Made by a program: the position numbers and the translations under genes. Of a stretch of DNA of 16,582 nucleotides, positions 6,309-12,195 are shown one piece after another. Numbering within the stretch: position 1 is the stretch's first letter; every line of letters begins with the position of its first letter. The notes beneath the pieces were generated by a model. It saw only the letters and a list, made by a program, of their open reading frames with translations, was not told the DNA's origin and ran no database searches. This stretch comes from Campylobacteraceae bacterium (lineage in GTDB: Bacteria > Campylobacterota > Campylobacteria > Campylobacterales > Sulfurovaceae), in contig JALWMN010000108.1 in assembly GCA_027083895.1 (NCBI GenBank), forward strand, positions 1-16,582. Direction: 5' to 3'.

Positions 6309-7603
6309 AGATAATTCAAAGCAGTAGCAGTGATTTTGCATCTGAGTTTAGAGAGCTTTTAGAGCGTGGTAAGATGGATATTGAGAGTGTGAGCCAAATA
6401 GTCTCTACTCTTTTAAAAGAGATCCAAAAAGAGGGAAATAGTGCCTTAAAAAGACAAATAGCCCGTTTTGATAGATGGGAACCTAAAGAGGATAGTGAGT
6501 TGCAAGTTGATCCAGCAGATATGCAAAGAGCATACAACAACATCGATAAGGATCTAAAAAAAGCACTCCATCTTGCTTATGAGAGAATCAAAGCGTACCA
6601 TGAAAAGTTGATGCCAAAAACATGGACATATAAAGAGGAGAGTGGCAATATTTTAGGGCAAAAGGTAACGCCTGTAGATAGAGCAGGGCTCTATATTCCT
6701 GGTGGAAAAGCGGCATATCCTAGTTCGCTTTTAATGAATGCAATTCCAGCAATTGTTGCTGGTGTAGAAGAGATTGTAGTCTGTACCCCAGCACCTGATA
6801 ATGAGCTCAATGAACTCTTGCTTGCTGCGTGCCATATCTGTAATCTAAAGAAGGTCTTTAAGGTTGGTGGGGCAAGTGCAATAGGTGCTATGGCTTATGG
6901 AACAAAGACTATTCCAAAAGTTGATGTAATTACAGGGCCGGGAAATATCTTTGTTGCAACAGCAAAGAAGTTAGTATATGGGGAAGTGAACATTGATATG
7001 ATAGCAGGACCAAGTGAAATCGGTATAATTGCCGATAAGAGTGCTAATGTAGAGTATATAGCAATGGATCTTTTAAGTCAAGCAGAGCACGATGAGATGG
7101 CAAGCTCAATTCTAATCACTGACAGCCAAGAGTTAGCCAAGAGTGTAAGTGTGCAAGTAGAGCACTATTTAAAAGAGTTAAGTAGAGAAGCAATTGCACG
7201 AAAATCGATAGAGGATCGAGGGGCAATTATTGTAACAGAAACGATGGATGAAGCGATTGAATTAATGAATCAAATTGCACCAGAGCATCTTGAGATTGTA
7301 ACAGAGGATCCATTTGCACTCTTAGAGAAGATTAAACATGCTGGAGCAATCTTCTTAGGCGAATATACTCCAGAGCCAATTGGCGACTATATCGCAGGAC
7401 CAAACCATACGCTTCCTACGGGTGGAACTGCTAAATTTTATTCTCCACTGAGTGTTGAGCACTTCTTGAAAAAGAGTTCTATTATCTCAATGAGCAAAAG
7501 AGGGATAGAGGAGATTGGTAAAGAGTGTGCTTTAATTGCAGATGTAGAGGGCTTAACTGCACACGCTTTGAGTGTGCGATTACGCTTAGATGGTGTAGAG
7601 TAA
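6305..7603 (+). CDS. hisD: Histidinol dehydrogenase
   Basis: Catalyses the last two NAD-dependent oxidations in histidine synthesis, L-histidinol to L-histidine. The 432-residue length is standard. Family blocks are PVDRAGLYIPGGKAAYPSS, GGASAIGAMAYGT, ITGPGNIFVATAKK, AGPSEIG and DLLSQAEHD. Zinc and catalytic residues are all present: Gln259, His262, Glu327-His328 (APEHLE), Asp361 (IGDYIAGPNHTLPTGG) and His420 near the C-terminus. The ATG overlaps the previous stop in ATGA, so translation is coupled to the PLP-enzyme gene. No other his gene lies in the window, so the pathway is scattered here, at least locally. Confidence 0.97.
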   Translation: MKIIQSSSSDFASEFRELLERGKMDIESVSQIVSTLLKEIQKEGNSALKRQIARFDRWEPKEDSELQVDPADMQRAYNNIDKDLKKALHLAYERIKAYHEKLMPKTWTYKEESGNILGQKVTPVDRAGLYIPGGKAAYPSSLLMNAIPAIVAGVEEIVVCTPAPDNELNELLLAACHICNLKKVFKVGGASAIGAMAYGTKTIPKVDVITGPGNIFVATAKKLVYGEVNIDMIAGPSEIGIIADKSANVEYIAMDLLSQAEHDEMASSILITDSQELAKSVSVQVEHYLKELSREAIARKSIEDRGAIIVTETMDEAIELMNQIAPEHLEIVTEDPFALLEKIKHAGAIFLGEYTPEPIGDYIAGPNHTLPTGGTAKFYSPLSVEHFLKKSSIISMSKRGIEEIGKECALIADVEGLTAHALSVRLRLDGVE

Positions 7604-7617
7604 GTTTTACTTACTCT
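7597..7617. terminator. Hairpin between converging hisD and the downstream gene
   Basis: AGAGTAAGT (7597-7605) and ACTTACTCT (7609-7617) are perfect complements around a TTT loop. The hairpin includes the hisD stop codon and ends one base before the stop codon of the opposing gene. Neither strand has a good T-run, but the position fits a shared terminator. Confidence 0.5.
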
Positions 7618-7618
7618 C

Positions 7619-8389
7619 TTAATAGCCAGTAATTGTATTAAATATCTCTTGAACCTGCTCTATAGGATCGATATCAGCTTGGCAATTTTGACGAGTTAAA
7701 ATGATTGTTTGTCTATTAAAGAGATTTGTGCGTAGATTTCTAGCTTCTAGCGAGAGTTTAATTTTATTAAATCTTCCTAAGCTATTTTTTCTTAATCCTA
7801 CAATTGAGGCTCTTACTAAAATTGCTCGTTTTTCCCAATCCATTCTTAATCTATTCCCCTCTAGCCAAGCTTGTGTTATCCCAAGTGGTCTCTCTCCTCT
7901 TGCAGTATTTCGCCACGCTTTGACATAGAGTTTGCCTCCACTTTTGTAGATATGGAGTCGAGAGATGGCAGTAAAGAGGTTACTATTTTGGCTGCTATAA
8001 TCTCCAATGAATTGATTCAGGTTTACTCTATTGCTCCCTTTTTTGGCAAATAGAAAACTCTTTGTGATAATTCTCTTTTTTGTAGGGTTTATCTTTTTAG
8101 CTATAACGCGAATTTTGTTTCTATTGATTGGAGAGATAAAAAGAGCGATACTTTTATTTTTAAATCCCCAAACTTCAAAATAGCCATTTCCAGCTCTCGT
8201 TGCCTGTTTTCTTTTGAGGCGTATAAGCTTTTCATTTCTCTTAATTAGTGGAGAGATAGTTCCATTTTTAATGATAAGTTTTACAGGATCATTATAGTTT
8301 GCACCAGTTTTATTGATCCATGTACCATTAAAATTGTATCCAAATGCAAAGTAGCTAAGTAGTGCAAGTAGCAGAATGATTCGTCTCAT
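7619..8389 (-). CDS. Secreted protein with two beta-rich modules, unknown function
   Basis: A 256-residue protein with AAAGGAG at good spacing before ATG 8389. Residues 1-17 form a Sec signal peptide. Two related halves follow: about 20-117 begins FNGTWINKT with VKLIIKNG and a Trp-containing strand (GYFEVWGF), and about 127-234 begins FIGDYSSQN with LHIYKSGGKLYVKAWRN. The pattern G-[TD]-[WY] followed by an amphipathic strand and a K-W-x-N strand loosely recalls a small all-beta module of secreted proteins; I do not know a name for it. The mature protein is basic (many Arg/Lys), with a single Cys near the C-terminus. It lies 83 bp downstream of znuB on the same strand, so it may share the metal-transport transcript, though no function can be assigned. 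Confidence 0.65.
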   Translation of the reverse strand: MRRIILLLALLSYFAFGYNFNGTWINKTGANYNDPVKLIIKNGTISPLIKRNEKLIRLKRKQATRAGNGYFEVWGFKNKSIALFISPINRNKIRVIAKKINPTKKRIITKSFLFAKKGSNRVNLNQFIGDYSSQNSNLFTAISRLHIYKSGGKLYVKAWRNTARGERPLGITQAWLEGNRLRMDWEKRAILVRASIVGLRKNSLGRFNKIKLSLEARNLRTNLFNRQTIILTRQNCQADIDPIEQVQEIFNTITGY

Positions 8390-8472
8390 TTTTTGCTCCT
8401 TTTGTGGTTTTATACTGTATGGTACACATATCTTGTGAAAGAAAAGTGTACAAGACGTGAAGAAAAAGTGGA

Positions 8473-9276
8473 TTAGTGAAGAATTTTTCGCACTATTATA
8501 AAAAGAAGAAGAGCAGTAGCTGCTGTTAAGATAATAGAGGCACCTGAGCTTAAGTCGAAGTTGTAACTAAGGAGTAATCCAACAAGAGTAAAAAGAGTCG
8601 AAAGGAGTGCTGCTAAAAGCATCATCTTATAAAGAGAACTGCTTAACTGTTCTGCAATATAAGTTGGTATGGACATAAGAGCAATAACTAATATTAATCC
8701 AACTACTTTAATAGCTACGACAACTGCAAGTGCAGAGAAGATAAGTATAAGTGAAAAGAAGAGTTTTGCATTAATGCCACGAAGTGATGCATACTCGCTA
8801 TCGTAAGAGACTGCTAATATCTCTTTGTAGTAGCGATGGATAAAAAGAAGAGTAGCAAGAAGAAGTACCCCCATAAAGAGTAGATCTTCTTTACTTACTG
8901 CTAAAATGGAACCAAAGAGGTAACTTATCAAATCTACATTGTATCCTGGAGTTAAATCGACAAATATGACACCAATTGCCATACCAACTGCCCAAACAAG
9001 ACCAATAAATATATCGAGTCTATGTCGCTCTTTAAAGCTTATATAGGCTATTAATATAGCACTTGCAATTGCAAAAAGTGTAGCTCCAAGAAAAATTGGT
9101 AATCCAAAATAGATAGCTATACCGATCCCTCCATAGGAGCTATGGGCAATACCACCAGTAAGAAATGTCATGCGATTAACAAGGACGAGTGAACCGATGA
9201 TTCCTGAGATAATACTTACCATAATAGCCGCAAGAAGTGCATTTTGTATAAATGTGTAGTGGAGAATCTCAGCCAT
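8473..9276 (-). CDS. znuB: Zinc/manganese-type ABC transporter permease
   Basis: A 267-residue inner-membrane protein of the ABC-3 (ZnuB/TroC/AdcB) permease family, with about seven hydrophobic helices. Family signs are the GGIAHSSYGGIGIA stretch (41-54) after the first helices and the cytoplasmic SYDSEYASLRGIN loop (157-169) that should contact the ATPase, then VVGLILVIALMSIPTYIAEQ. Its ATG overlaps the end of the ATPase gene by 8 bp (ATGGCTGA), and its GGAG ribosome site lies inside that gene, so the two are translationally coupled. It should move Zn2+ (possibly Mn2+) into the cytoplasm. Zinc is favoured by analogy with Campylobacter but is not proved by the sequence. Confidence 0.85.
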   Translation of the reverse strand: MAEILHYTFIQNALLAAIMVSIISGIIGSLVLVNRMTFLTGGIAHSSYGGIGIAIYFGLPIFLGATLFAIASAILIAYISFKERHRLDIFIGLVWAVGMAIGVIFVDLTPGYNVDLISYLFGSILAVSKEDLLFMGVLLLATLLFIHRYYKEILAVSYDSEYASLRGINAKLFFSLILIFSALAVVVAIKVVGLILVIALMSIPTYIAEQLSSSLYKMMLLAALLSTLFTLVGLLLSYNFDLSSGASIILTAATALLLFIIVRKILH

Positions 9277-10039
9277 TTTGTGCTCCTAACTTCTCCATAA
9301 GTTCAACTTCGCAGAAGTGGCTATTTGCATCTACTTTATAGCGATTATTGTGCAAGTTATGTAAAAATCCACTTTGATTAACATAGAGCACCCTATTTGA
9401 ATAGTGCGAGATAACTGTTAAGTCATGGGTAACGACTAAAATAGTTATCTCTCTATTGAGCTCTTTTAAGAGTTTATAGATCTCTTTTTGTCCCTGTATA
9501 TCAATGCTTGAAGTTGGTTCATCAAGAATTAAAAGATGTGGGTGTGAGCAGATAGCCCGTGCAATCATAACTCGTTGCCGCTGTCCACCTGAGAGATGAG
9601 ATATTTTGCTATAAAGGTACTCTTGCATACCTACACGAGCTAGACTTTGCTTTGCACACTCTATCTCCATTTGGGAGTACCCAATTTTAAAAAAACTTTT
9701 GATGGAGTTGTGTTTTTTACCATTACCCATCATGACTACATCAATTACAGAGATTGGGAACTCTAAATTAATGTTTGTATTTTGTGGTACGTAACCAATC
9801 TCTATGGGCTCTTTTATTAGATTACTTTTTTTTATCTCTCCTCTTTGGAGTGGTAAAAGACCAAGTATTAATTTTATAAGTGTCGATTTACCACCACCAT
9901 TTGGACCTGTAATTGTAAAAAAGTCTCCTTGGTAGAGTTGGAAATTTATATCTTTTAAAACTGGTTCTTTATCATACGTAAAATAAAGATTTTTAACTTC
10001 TAAGAGGATTTCTCTCTCTATTCCTTCTTTCAATGACAT
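9269..10039 (-). CDS. znuC: Zinc/manganese-type ABC transporter ATPase
   Basis: A 256-residue cytoplasmic ATP-binding subunit. It has Walker A GPNGGGKST (45-53), Q-loop VPQN (Gln86), signature LSGGQRQRV (149-157), Walker B LLILDEP (169-175) and H-loop VVTHD (His205). The C-terminal tail (HFCEVELMEKLG) holds a His and Cys pair in the region where related ATPases of metal importers have His/Cys clusters. It is the first gene of a two- or three-gene unit (ATPase, permease, secreted protein). The usual periplasmic binding protein gene is not adjacent: upstream lie only tRNA remnants. The ATG at 10039 has a weak ribosome site (AAAGAG almost touching it), so initiation may be inefficient. Confidence 0.88.
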   Translation of the reverse strand: MSLKEGIEREILLEVKNLYFTYDKEPVLKDINFQLYQGDFFTITGPNGGGKSTLIKLILGLLPLQRGEIKKSNLIKEPIEIGYVPQNTNINLEFPISVIDVVMMGNGKKHNSIKSFFKIGYSQMEIECAKQSLARVGMQEYLYSKISHLSGGQRQRVMIARAICSHPHLLILDEPTSSIDIQGQKEIYKLLKELNREITILVVTHDLTVISHYSNRVLYVNQSGFLHNLHNNRYKVDANSHFCEVELMEKLGAQNG

Positions 10040-10047
10040 CTCTTTGT

Positions 10048-10080
10048 GTTGATATTATTGGGAGACCTATTATAATCAAC
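10048..10080 (-). promoter_or_regulatory. Promoter and dyad before znuC, possible metal-repressor site
   Basis: On the minus strand a -10 TATAAT lies at 10069-10074. It is covered by an imperfect inverted repeat, GTTGAT (10048-10053) to ATCAAC (10075-10080), extending inward as ATTATTGG against CCTATTATAAT with one indel. A Fur-family regulator such as Zur could bind here; this is inference from position and symmetry. Confidence 0.45.
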
Positions 10081-10112
10081 TTTTGCTATTAATTCTCTTA
10101 GCTTCTAAAAAG

Positions 10113-10187
10113 TAGTATTCGCTAGTGTACTCGAATCGCTGGCATCTACCTTGTAAGGGTAGTACCCACCAACTGATCTAAGTGACC
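10113..10187 (-). pseudogene. Degenerate tRNA-Val(TAC) copy
   Basis: This is clearly homologous to the intact tRNA-Val at 10561-10636, with an unchanged anticodon arm (anticodon TAC at 10153-10155). The acceptor stem now has two mismatches (GGTCACT against AGCGAAT), the encoded CCA has become CTA, and one base is missing on the D-arm side. Function as a valine tRNA is unlikely. Confidence 0.8.
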
Positions 10188-10201
10188 CTTAGATAAGAGT
10201 T

Positions 10202-10281
10202 GTAGAGATTTTTGAGGAGTTAAACCTCTATATTTATTTAAACAGAAAACATAGCATCCTTGGTCATGCGATGAATGGGTC
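10202..10281 (-). pseudogene. Degenerate tRNA-Glu copy
   Basis: This is homologous to the intact tRNA-Glu at 10654-10729 over the anticodon and D-arm region (AGAAAACATAGCATCCTTGG on the plus strand). The 3' acceptor half has been lost (GACCCTTA replaced by AGATTTTT), and about four extra bases lie in the variable/anticodon 3' region. It can no longer form a cloverleaf. Confidence 0.8.
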
Positions 10282-10308
10282 AACTAATCCATATTAGTTA
10301 TATTTAAG

Positions 10309-10384
10309 TGGTGACCCGTCTTGGATTCGAACCAAGGGCCCACTCCTTAAAAGGGAGTTGCTCTACCGACTGAGCTAACGGGTC
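10309..10384 (-). tRNA. tRNA-Lys(TTT), second copy
   Basis: A full cloverleaf with encoded CCA, 76 nt. Acceptor GACCCGT pairs with ACGGGTC; the anticodon TTT at 10349-10351 lies in loop CTTTTAA. It is identical, base for base, to the tRNA-Lys at 10757-10832, although the neighbouring Glu and Val copies have decayed. A terminator-like hairpin lies immediately upstream, so its transcription is uncertain. Confidence 0.95.
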
Positions 10385-10410
10385 AAATAAAAATGGGGCT
10401 ATATAGCCCC
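10385..10410 (-). terminator. Intrinsic terminator after the tRNA array
   Basis: GGGGCTATATAGCCCC (10395-10410) is a perfect palindrome followed on the minus strand by ATTTTTATTT. The plus strand also continues T-rich (10411-10430), so it may act both ways. Reading the tRNA array on the minus strand, it lies after tRNA-Asp and directly in front of the second tRNA-Lys. A TATAAT at 10428-10433 (minus) lies just before it. Confidence 0.7.
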
Positions 10411-10474
10411 TATATTTTGCTTTTTCTATTATACTAAAGGAGGAGGATTAAAAATAATCAATTAGAAAAAGTGG

Positions 10475-10551
10475 TGGCGCGGCGGACGGGACTCGAACCC
10501 GCGACCTCCTGCGTGACAGGCAGGCATTCTAACCAGCTGAACTACCGCCGC
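10475..10551 (-). tRNA. tRNA-Asp(GTC)
   Basis: 77 nt with encoded CCA. Acceptor GCGGCGG pairs with CCGCCGC, discriminator G; anticodon GTC at 10515-10517 within stem CCTGC/GCAGG, T-loop GGTTCGAGTCC. It is the last intact gene of the Lys-Glu-Val-Asp array and has no counterpart in the degenerate second copy. Confidence 0.97.
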
Positions 10552-10560
10552 TTTTTCTTG

Positions 10561-10636
10561 TGGTGGTCGCTAGTGGACTCGAACCACTGGCATCTACCTT
10601 GTAAGGGTAGCGCTCTACCAACTGAGCTAAGCGACC
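10561..10636 (-). tRNA. tRNA-Val(TAC)
   Basis: 76 nt with encoded CCA. Acceptor GGTCGCT pairs with AGCGACC, discriminator A; anticodon TAC at 10601-10603 in stem CTACC/GGTAG. It lies 9 bp upstream of tRNA-Asp in the same transcript. Confidence 0.97.
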
Positions 10637-10653
10637 TAAAGCTAAGACATTTA

Positions 10654-10729
10654 TGGCGACCCTTAGAGGATTTGAACCTCTGTGTCTGTGCGGAAAACAC
10701 AGCATCCTTGGCCACTAGATGAAAGGGTC
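10654..10729 (-). tRNA. tRNA-Glu(TTC)
   Basis: 76 nt with encoded CCA. Acceptor GACCCTT pairs with AAGGGTC, discriminator G; anticodon stem CTGTG/CACAG with loop TTTTCCG, anticodon TTC at 10693-10695. Position 37 is C rather than the usual A, a small oddity. Confidence 0.94.
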
Positions 10730-10756
10730 ATCTAGTCCATATCAGTCATCTTTAAG

Positions 10757-10832
10757 TGGTGACCCGTCTTGGATTCGAACCAAGGGCCCACTCCTTAAAA
10801 GGGAGTTGCTCTACCGACTGAGCTAACGGGTC
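10757..10832 (-). tRNA. tRNA-Lys(TTT), first copy
   Basis: 76 nt with encoded CCA. Acceptor GACCCGT pairs with ACGGGTC; anticodon TTT at 10797-10799. It is the first gene of the array, about 30 nt downstream of the predicted transcription start. A small leader hairpin, ATGCC 10845-10849 with GGCAT 10854-10858, precedes it. Confidence 0.97.
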
Positions 10833-10870
10833 GCTCATTTTGTTATGCCTATTGGCATTTAAGTGGCGAG

Positions 10871-10899
10871 ATTATAGCCTAAAAATTTGGCTATGTCAA
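10871..10899 (-). promoter_or_regulatory. Consensus promoter of the tRNA array
   Basis: On the minus strand, TTGACA (10894-10899) and TATAAT (10871-10876) are both perfect with exactly 17 bp between, as expected for a strong stable-RNA promoter. ATAGCC/GGCTAT (10874-10879 and 10889-10894) form an inverted repeat across the spacer. It sits 20 bp past the cinA stop codon. Confidence 0.88.
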
Positions 10900-10918
10900 G
10901 TCTTTTTGGAGAAAAAGT

Positions 10919-11962
10919 TTAAAAAAATTCAAAAAAACCCTCTTCGGAGTCAATAATCATCTCAAGAGCAGTTCGTGCTGCCAACTCCTGGATAAATGTT
11001 CTATCCCCTTCAAAGTGATACTTCTCTATAACTTTTGACTCACCATTGAGAACACCAATATAGACTGTTCCAACTGGTTTCTCTTCGCTTCCACCAGTAG
11101 GGCCAGCAATACCGCTAATTGCTACAGCTATAGAGGCTTTTGCAGCCTTTTGTATACCATCTAACATCTCATCAACACACTCTTTACTGACTGCACCATA
11201 TTTTTCTAAAGTCTCTTTACGAACCCCAAGCCACTTCTCTTTAATATCATTACTATAAGTAACCATTGAGCCATTAAGAATCTTAGATGCTCCACTAACT
11301 GAGGTTATCTTTGCTGCCAAAAGCCCTCCTGTGCAACTTTCAGCAATAGTAATCGTCTTCTTTTTAGCAGCAAAATAGTCTACCAATGCCCTTTTGAGGG
11401 AACGAACTGCTAATATTTTTAAATTGAGACTATCTGCAAGCTCTGTAAGTATCTTCTCTCCTTCAGAATTTTTAATAATTACATTGTAGCAGCTAGGAAG
11501 AATTTTAGTTAAACTTGCATGTGTACCAAGTTGAGTACGCATTGTCTCTAAACTTTCGCTATCTCCAAAAACTTTAAAATAGGCTAAATTACTATTAACC
11601 ATAATAGCACTCTCTGGTAACTGTTTAAAGAGACTAATCTTTTTAGCAATTACCTGAATAGTTTCAACATTAAAGAGTGTGCTCCCATTCTTCTCTTGGA
11701 GTGTAAATCCAGCCTCTTTGAGAAGTTTCACAAAATTATCATAGAAGTAGTCGATAACAAAAATTGTACTGTTACGACCAATCTTTTTTATATCATCTAT
11801 AATAGTAATGAATATCTCGGGCGAGAGTGTTTGGTAGCGATCAATATGTGTTGCATCTTTAATATATGGGAAGACCCTTTTGAGGTAATCAAATTGCACA
11901 TAGTCAGTATAGAGATTAGATCCAATAAATACTATATGATCAGGTTTTTCTAATTTTGACAT
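10919..11962 (-). CDS. CinA-family protein, NMN deamidase domain with divergent N-terminus
   Basis: A 347-residue protein starting at ATG 11962 with GGAGAG just upstream. The C-terminal part, about residues 187-340, is a clear CinA_C/PncC domain: ITIAESCTGGLLAAKIT (204-220), GSMVTYSNDIKEKWLGV, AISGIAGPTGG (281-291), KPVGTVYIGV and HFEGDR. This domain deamidates nicotinamide mononucleotide in pyridine-nucleotide salvage. Residues 1-185 occupy the place of the molybdopterin-binding-like domain of standard CinA but lack its GDE and TGGLGPTxDD-type motifs. Only the HIVFIGSNLY start faintly resembles it. The enzyme part looks intact; the role of the front half is unknown. It diverges from ileS and ends 20 bp before the tRNA-array promoter. 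Confidence 0.82.
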   Translation of the reverse strand: MSKLEKPDHIVFIGSNLYTDYVQFDYLKRVFPYIKDATHIDRYQTLSPEIFITIIDDIKKIGRNSTIFVIDYFYDNFVKLLKEAGFTLQEKNGSTLFNVETIQVIAKKISLFKQLPESAIMVNSNLAYFKVFGDSESLETMRTQLGTHASLTKILPSCYNVIIKNSEGEKILTELADSLNLKILAVRSLKRALVDYFAAKKKTITIAESCTGGLLAAKITSVSGASKILNGSMVTYSNDIKEKWLGVRKETLEKYGAVSKECVDEMLDGIQKAAKASIAVAISGIAGPTGGSEEKPVGTVYIGVLNGESKVIEKYHFEGDRTFIQELAARTALEMIIDSEEGFFEFF

Positions 11963-12003
11963 TTTCTCTCCAAAGTACCTTGTAGTTTTTGAAATAAGGA
12001 ATA

Positions 12004-12039
12004 TTATAACGAATTTGTAATAGAGTTTTGGTTATAATC
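12004..12039. promoter_or_regulatory. Back-to-back -10 boxes for cinA and ileS
   Basis: ATTATAAC (12004-12011) and GTTATAAT (12032-12039) are mirror images: the first is a minus-strand TATAAT for the CinA-family gene, the second a plus-strand TATAAT for ileS, each preceded by GT. Neither has a good -35. Transcription of ileS would start near 12046, giving a leader of about 150 nt. Confidence 0.5.
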
Positions 12040-12064
12040 TTGCAATTTTTTAAAAAATATTGAA

Positions 12065-12176
12065 AAACATAGGTTCAATATAATAAGTAATGCCCATAGG
12101 AGTCTTATGGGGGTTTAAGACTATTGACAATTTCATTGTAAGTGCAAGCTGTTAGGTGTATATTGAACTTATGTTT
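12065..12176 (+). promoter_or_regulatory. Structured leader of ileS
   Basis: AAACATAGGTTCAATATA (12065-12082) pairs with TATATTGAACTTATGTTT (12159-12176) over 18 bp, the only mismatch being a G-U pair in RNA. Inside are three hairpins. CCCATA 12093-12098 pairs with TATGGG 12106-12111. AGTCTTA 12101-12107 pairs with TAAGACT 12116-12122 and competes with the first. ACAAT 12127-12131 pairs with ATTGT 12135-12139. The outer helix ends 4 nt before the AGAAGGA ribosome site of ileS. It is not a T-box, since the conserved T-box sequence is absent. It could regulate ileS or be an inserted repeat. Confidence 0.5.
12090..12155 (+). CDS. Possible 21-codon leader peptide before ileS
   Basis: An ATG at 12090 opens a frame of 21 codons ending in TAG at 12153-12155, wholly inside the large leader helix. 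Three codons are isoleucine (ATA, ATT, ATT). There is only a weak purine-rich stretch (AATAAG) ahead of the ATG. A role as an attenuation leader peptide is speculation; such a short frame could occur by chance. Confidence 0.22.
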   Translation: MPIGVLWGFKTIDNFIVSASC

Positions 12177-12195
12177 GTTAAGAAGGATGGCCAAA

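Noticed and set aside
7701..8053. Plus-strand frames of 60-75 codons
   Set aside because: They are shadows of the minus-strand secreted protein, which has a signal peptide and a good ribosome site.
8431..8455. TCTTGT/ACAAGA inverted repeat between znuB and the secreted protein gene
   Set aside because: Arms of 6 bp around a 13-nt loop with no T-run; too weak to call as a terminator or operator.
10471..10722. An 83-codon plus-strand frame across the tRNA region
   Set aside because: It is the antisense of tRNA-Asp, tRNA-Val and tRNA-Glu; translated tRNA antisense strands give this well-known spurious RTGLEPATS-type protein.
12142..12195. Upstream in-frame extension of ileS from GTG 12142
   Set aside because: It lies inside the leader helix, has no ribosome site, and adds residues absent from IleS relatives; ATG 12196 has a well-placed AGAAGGA.
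12046..12195. T-box riboswitch before ileS
   Set aside because: The conserved T-box sequence (AGGGTGG-ACCGCG type) and a terminator/antiterminator pair are absent, and T-boxes are not expected in this phylum.
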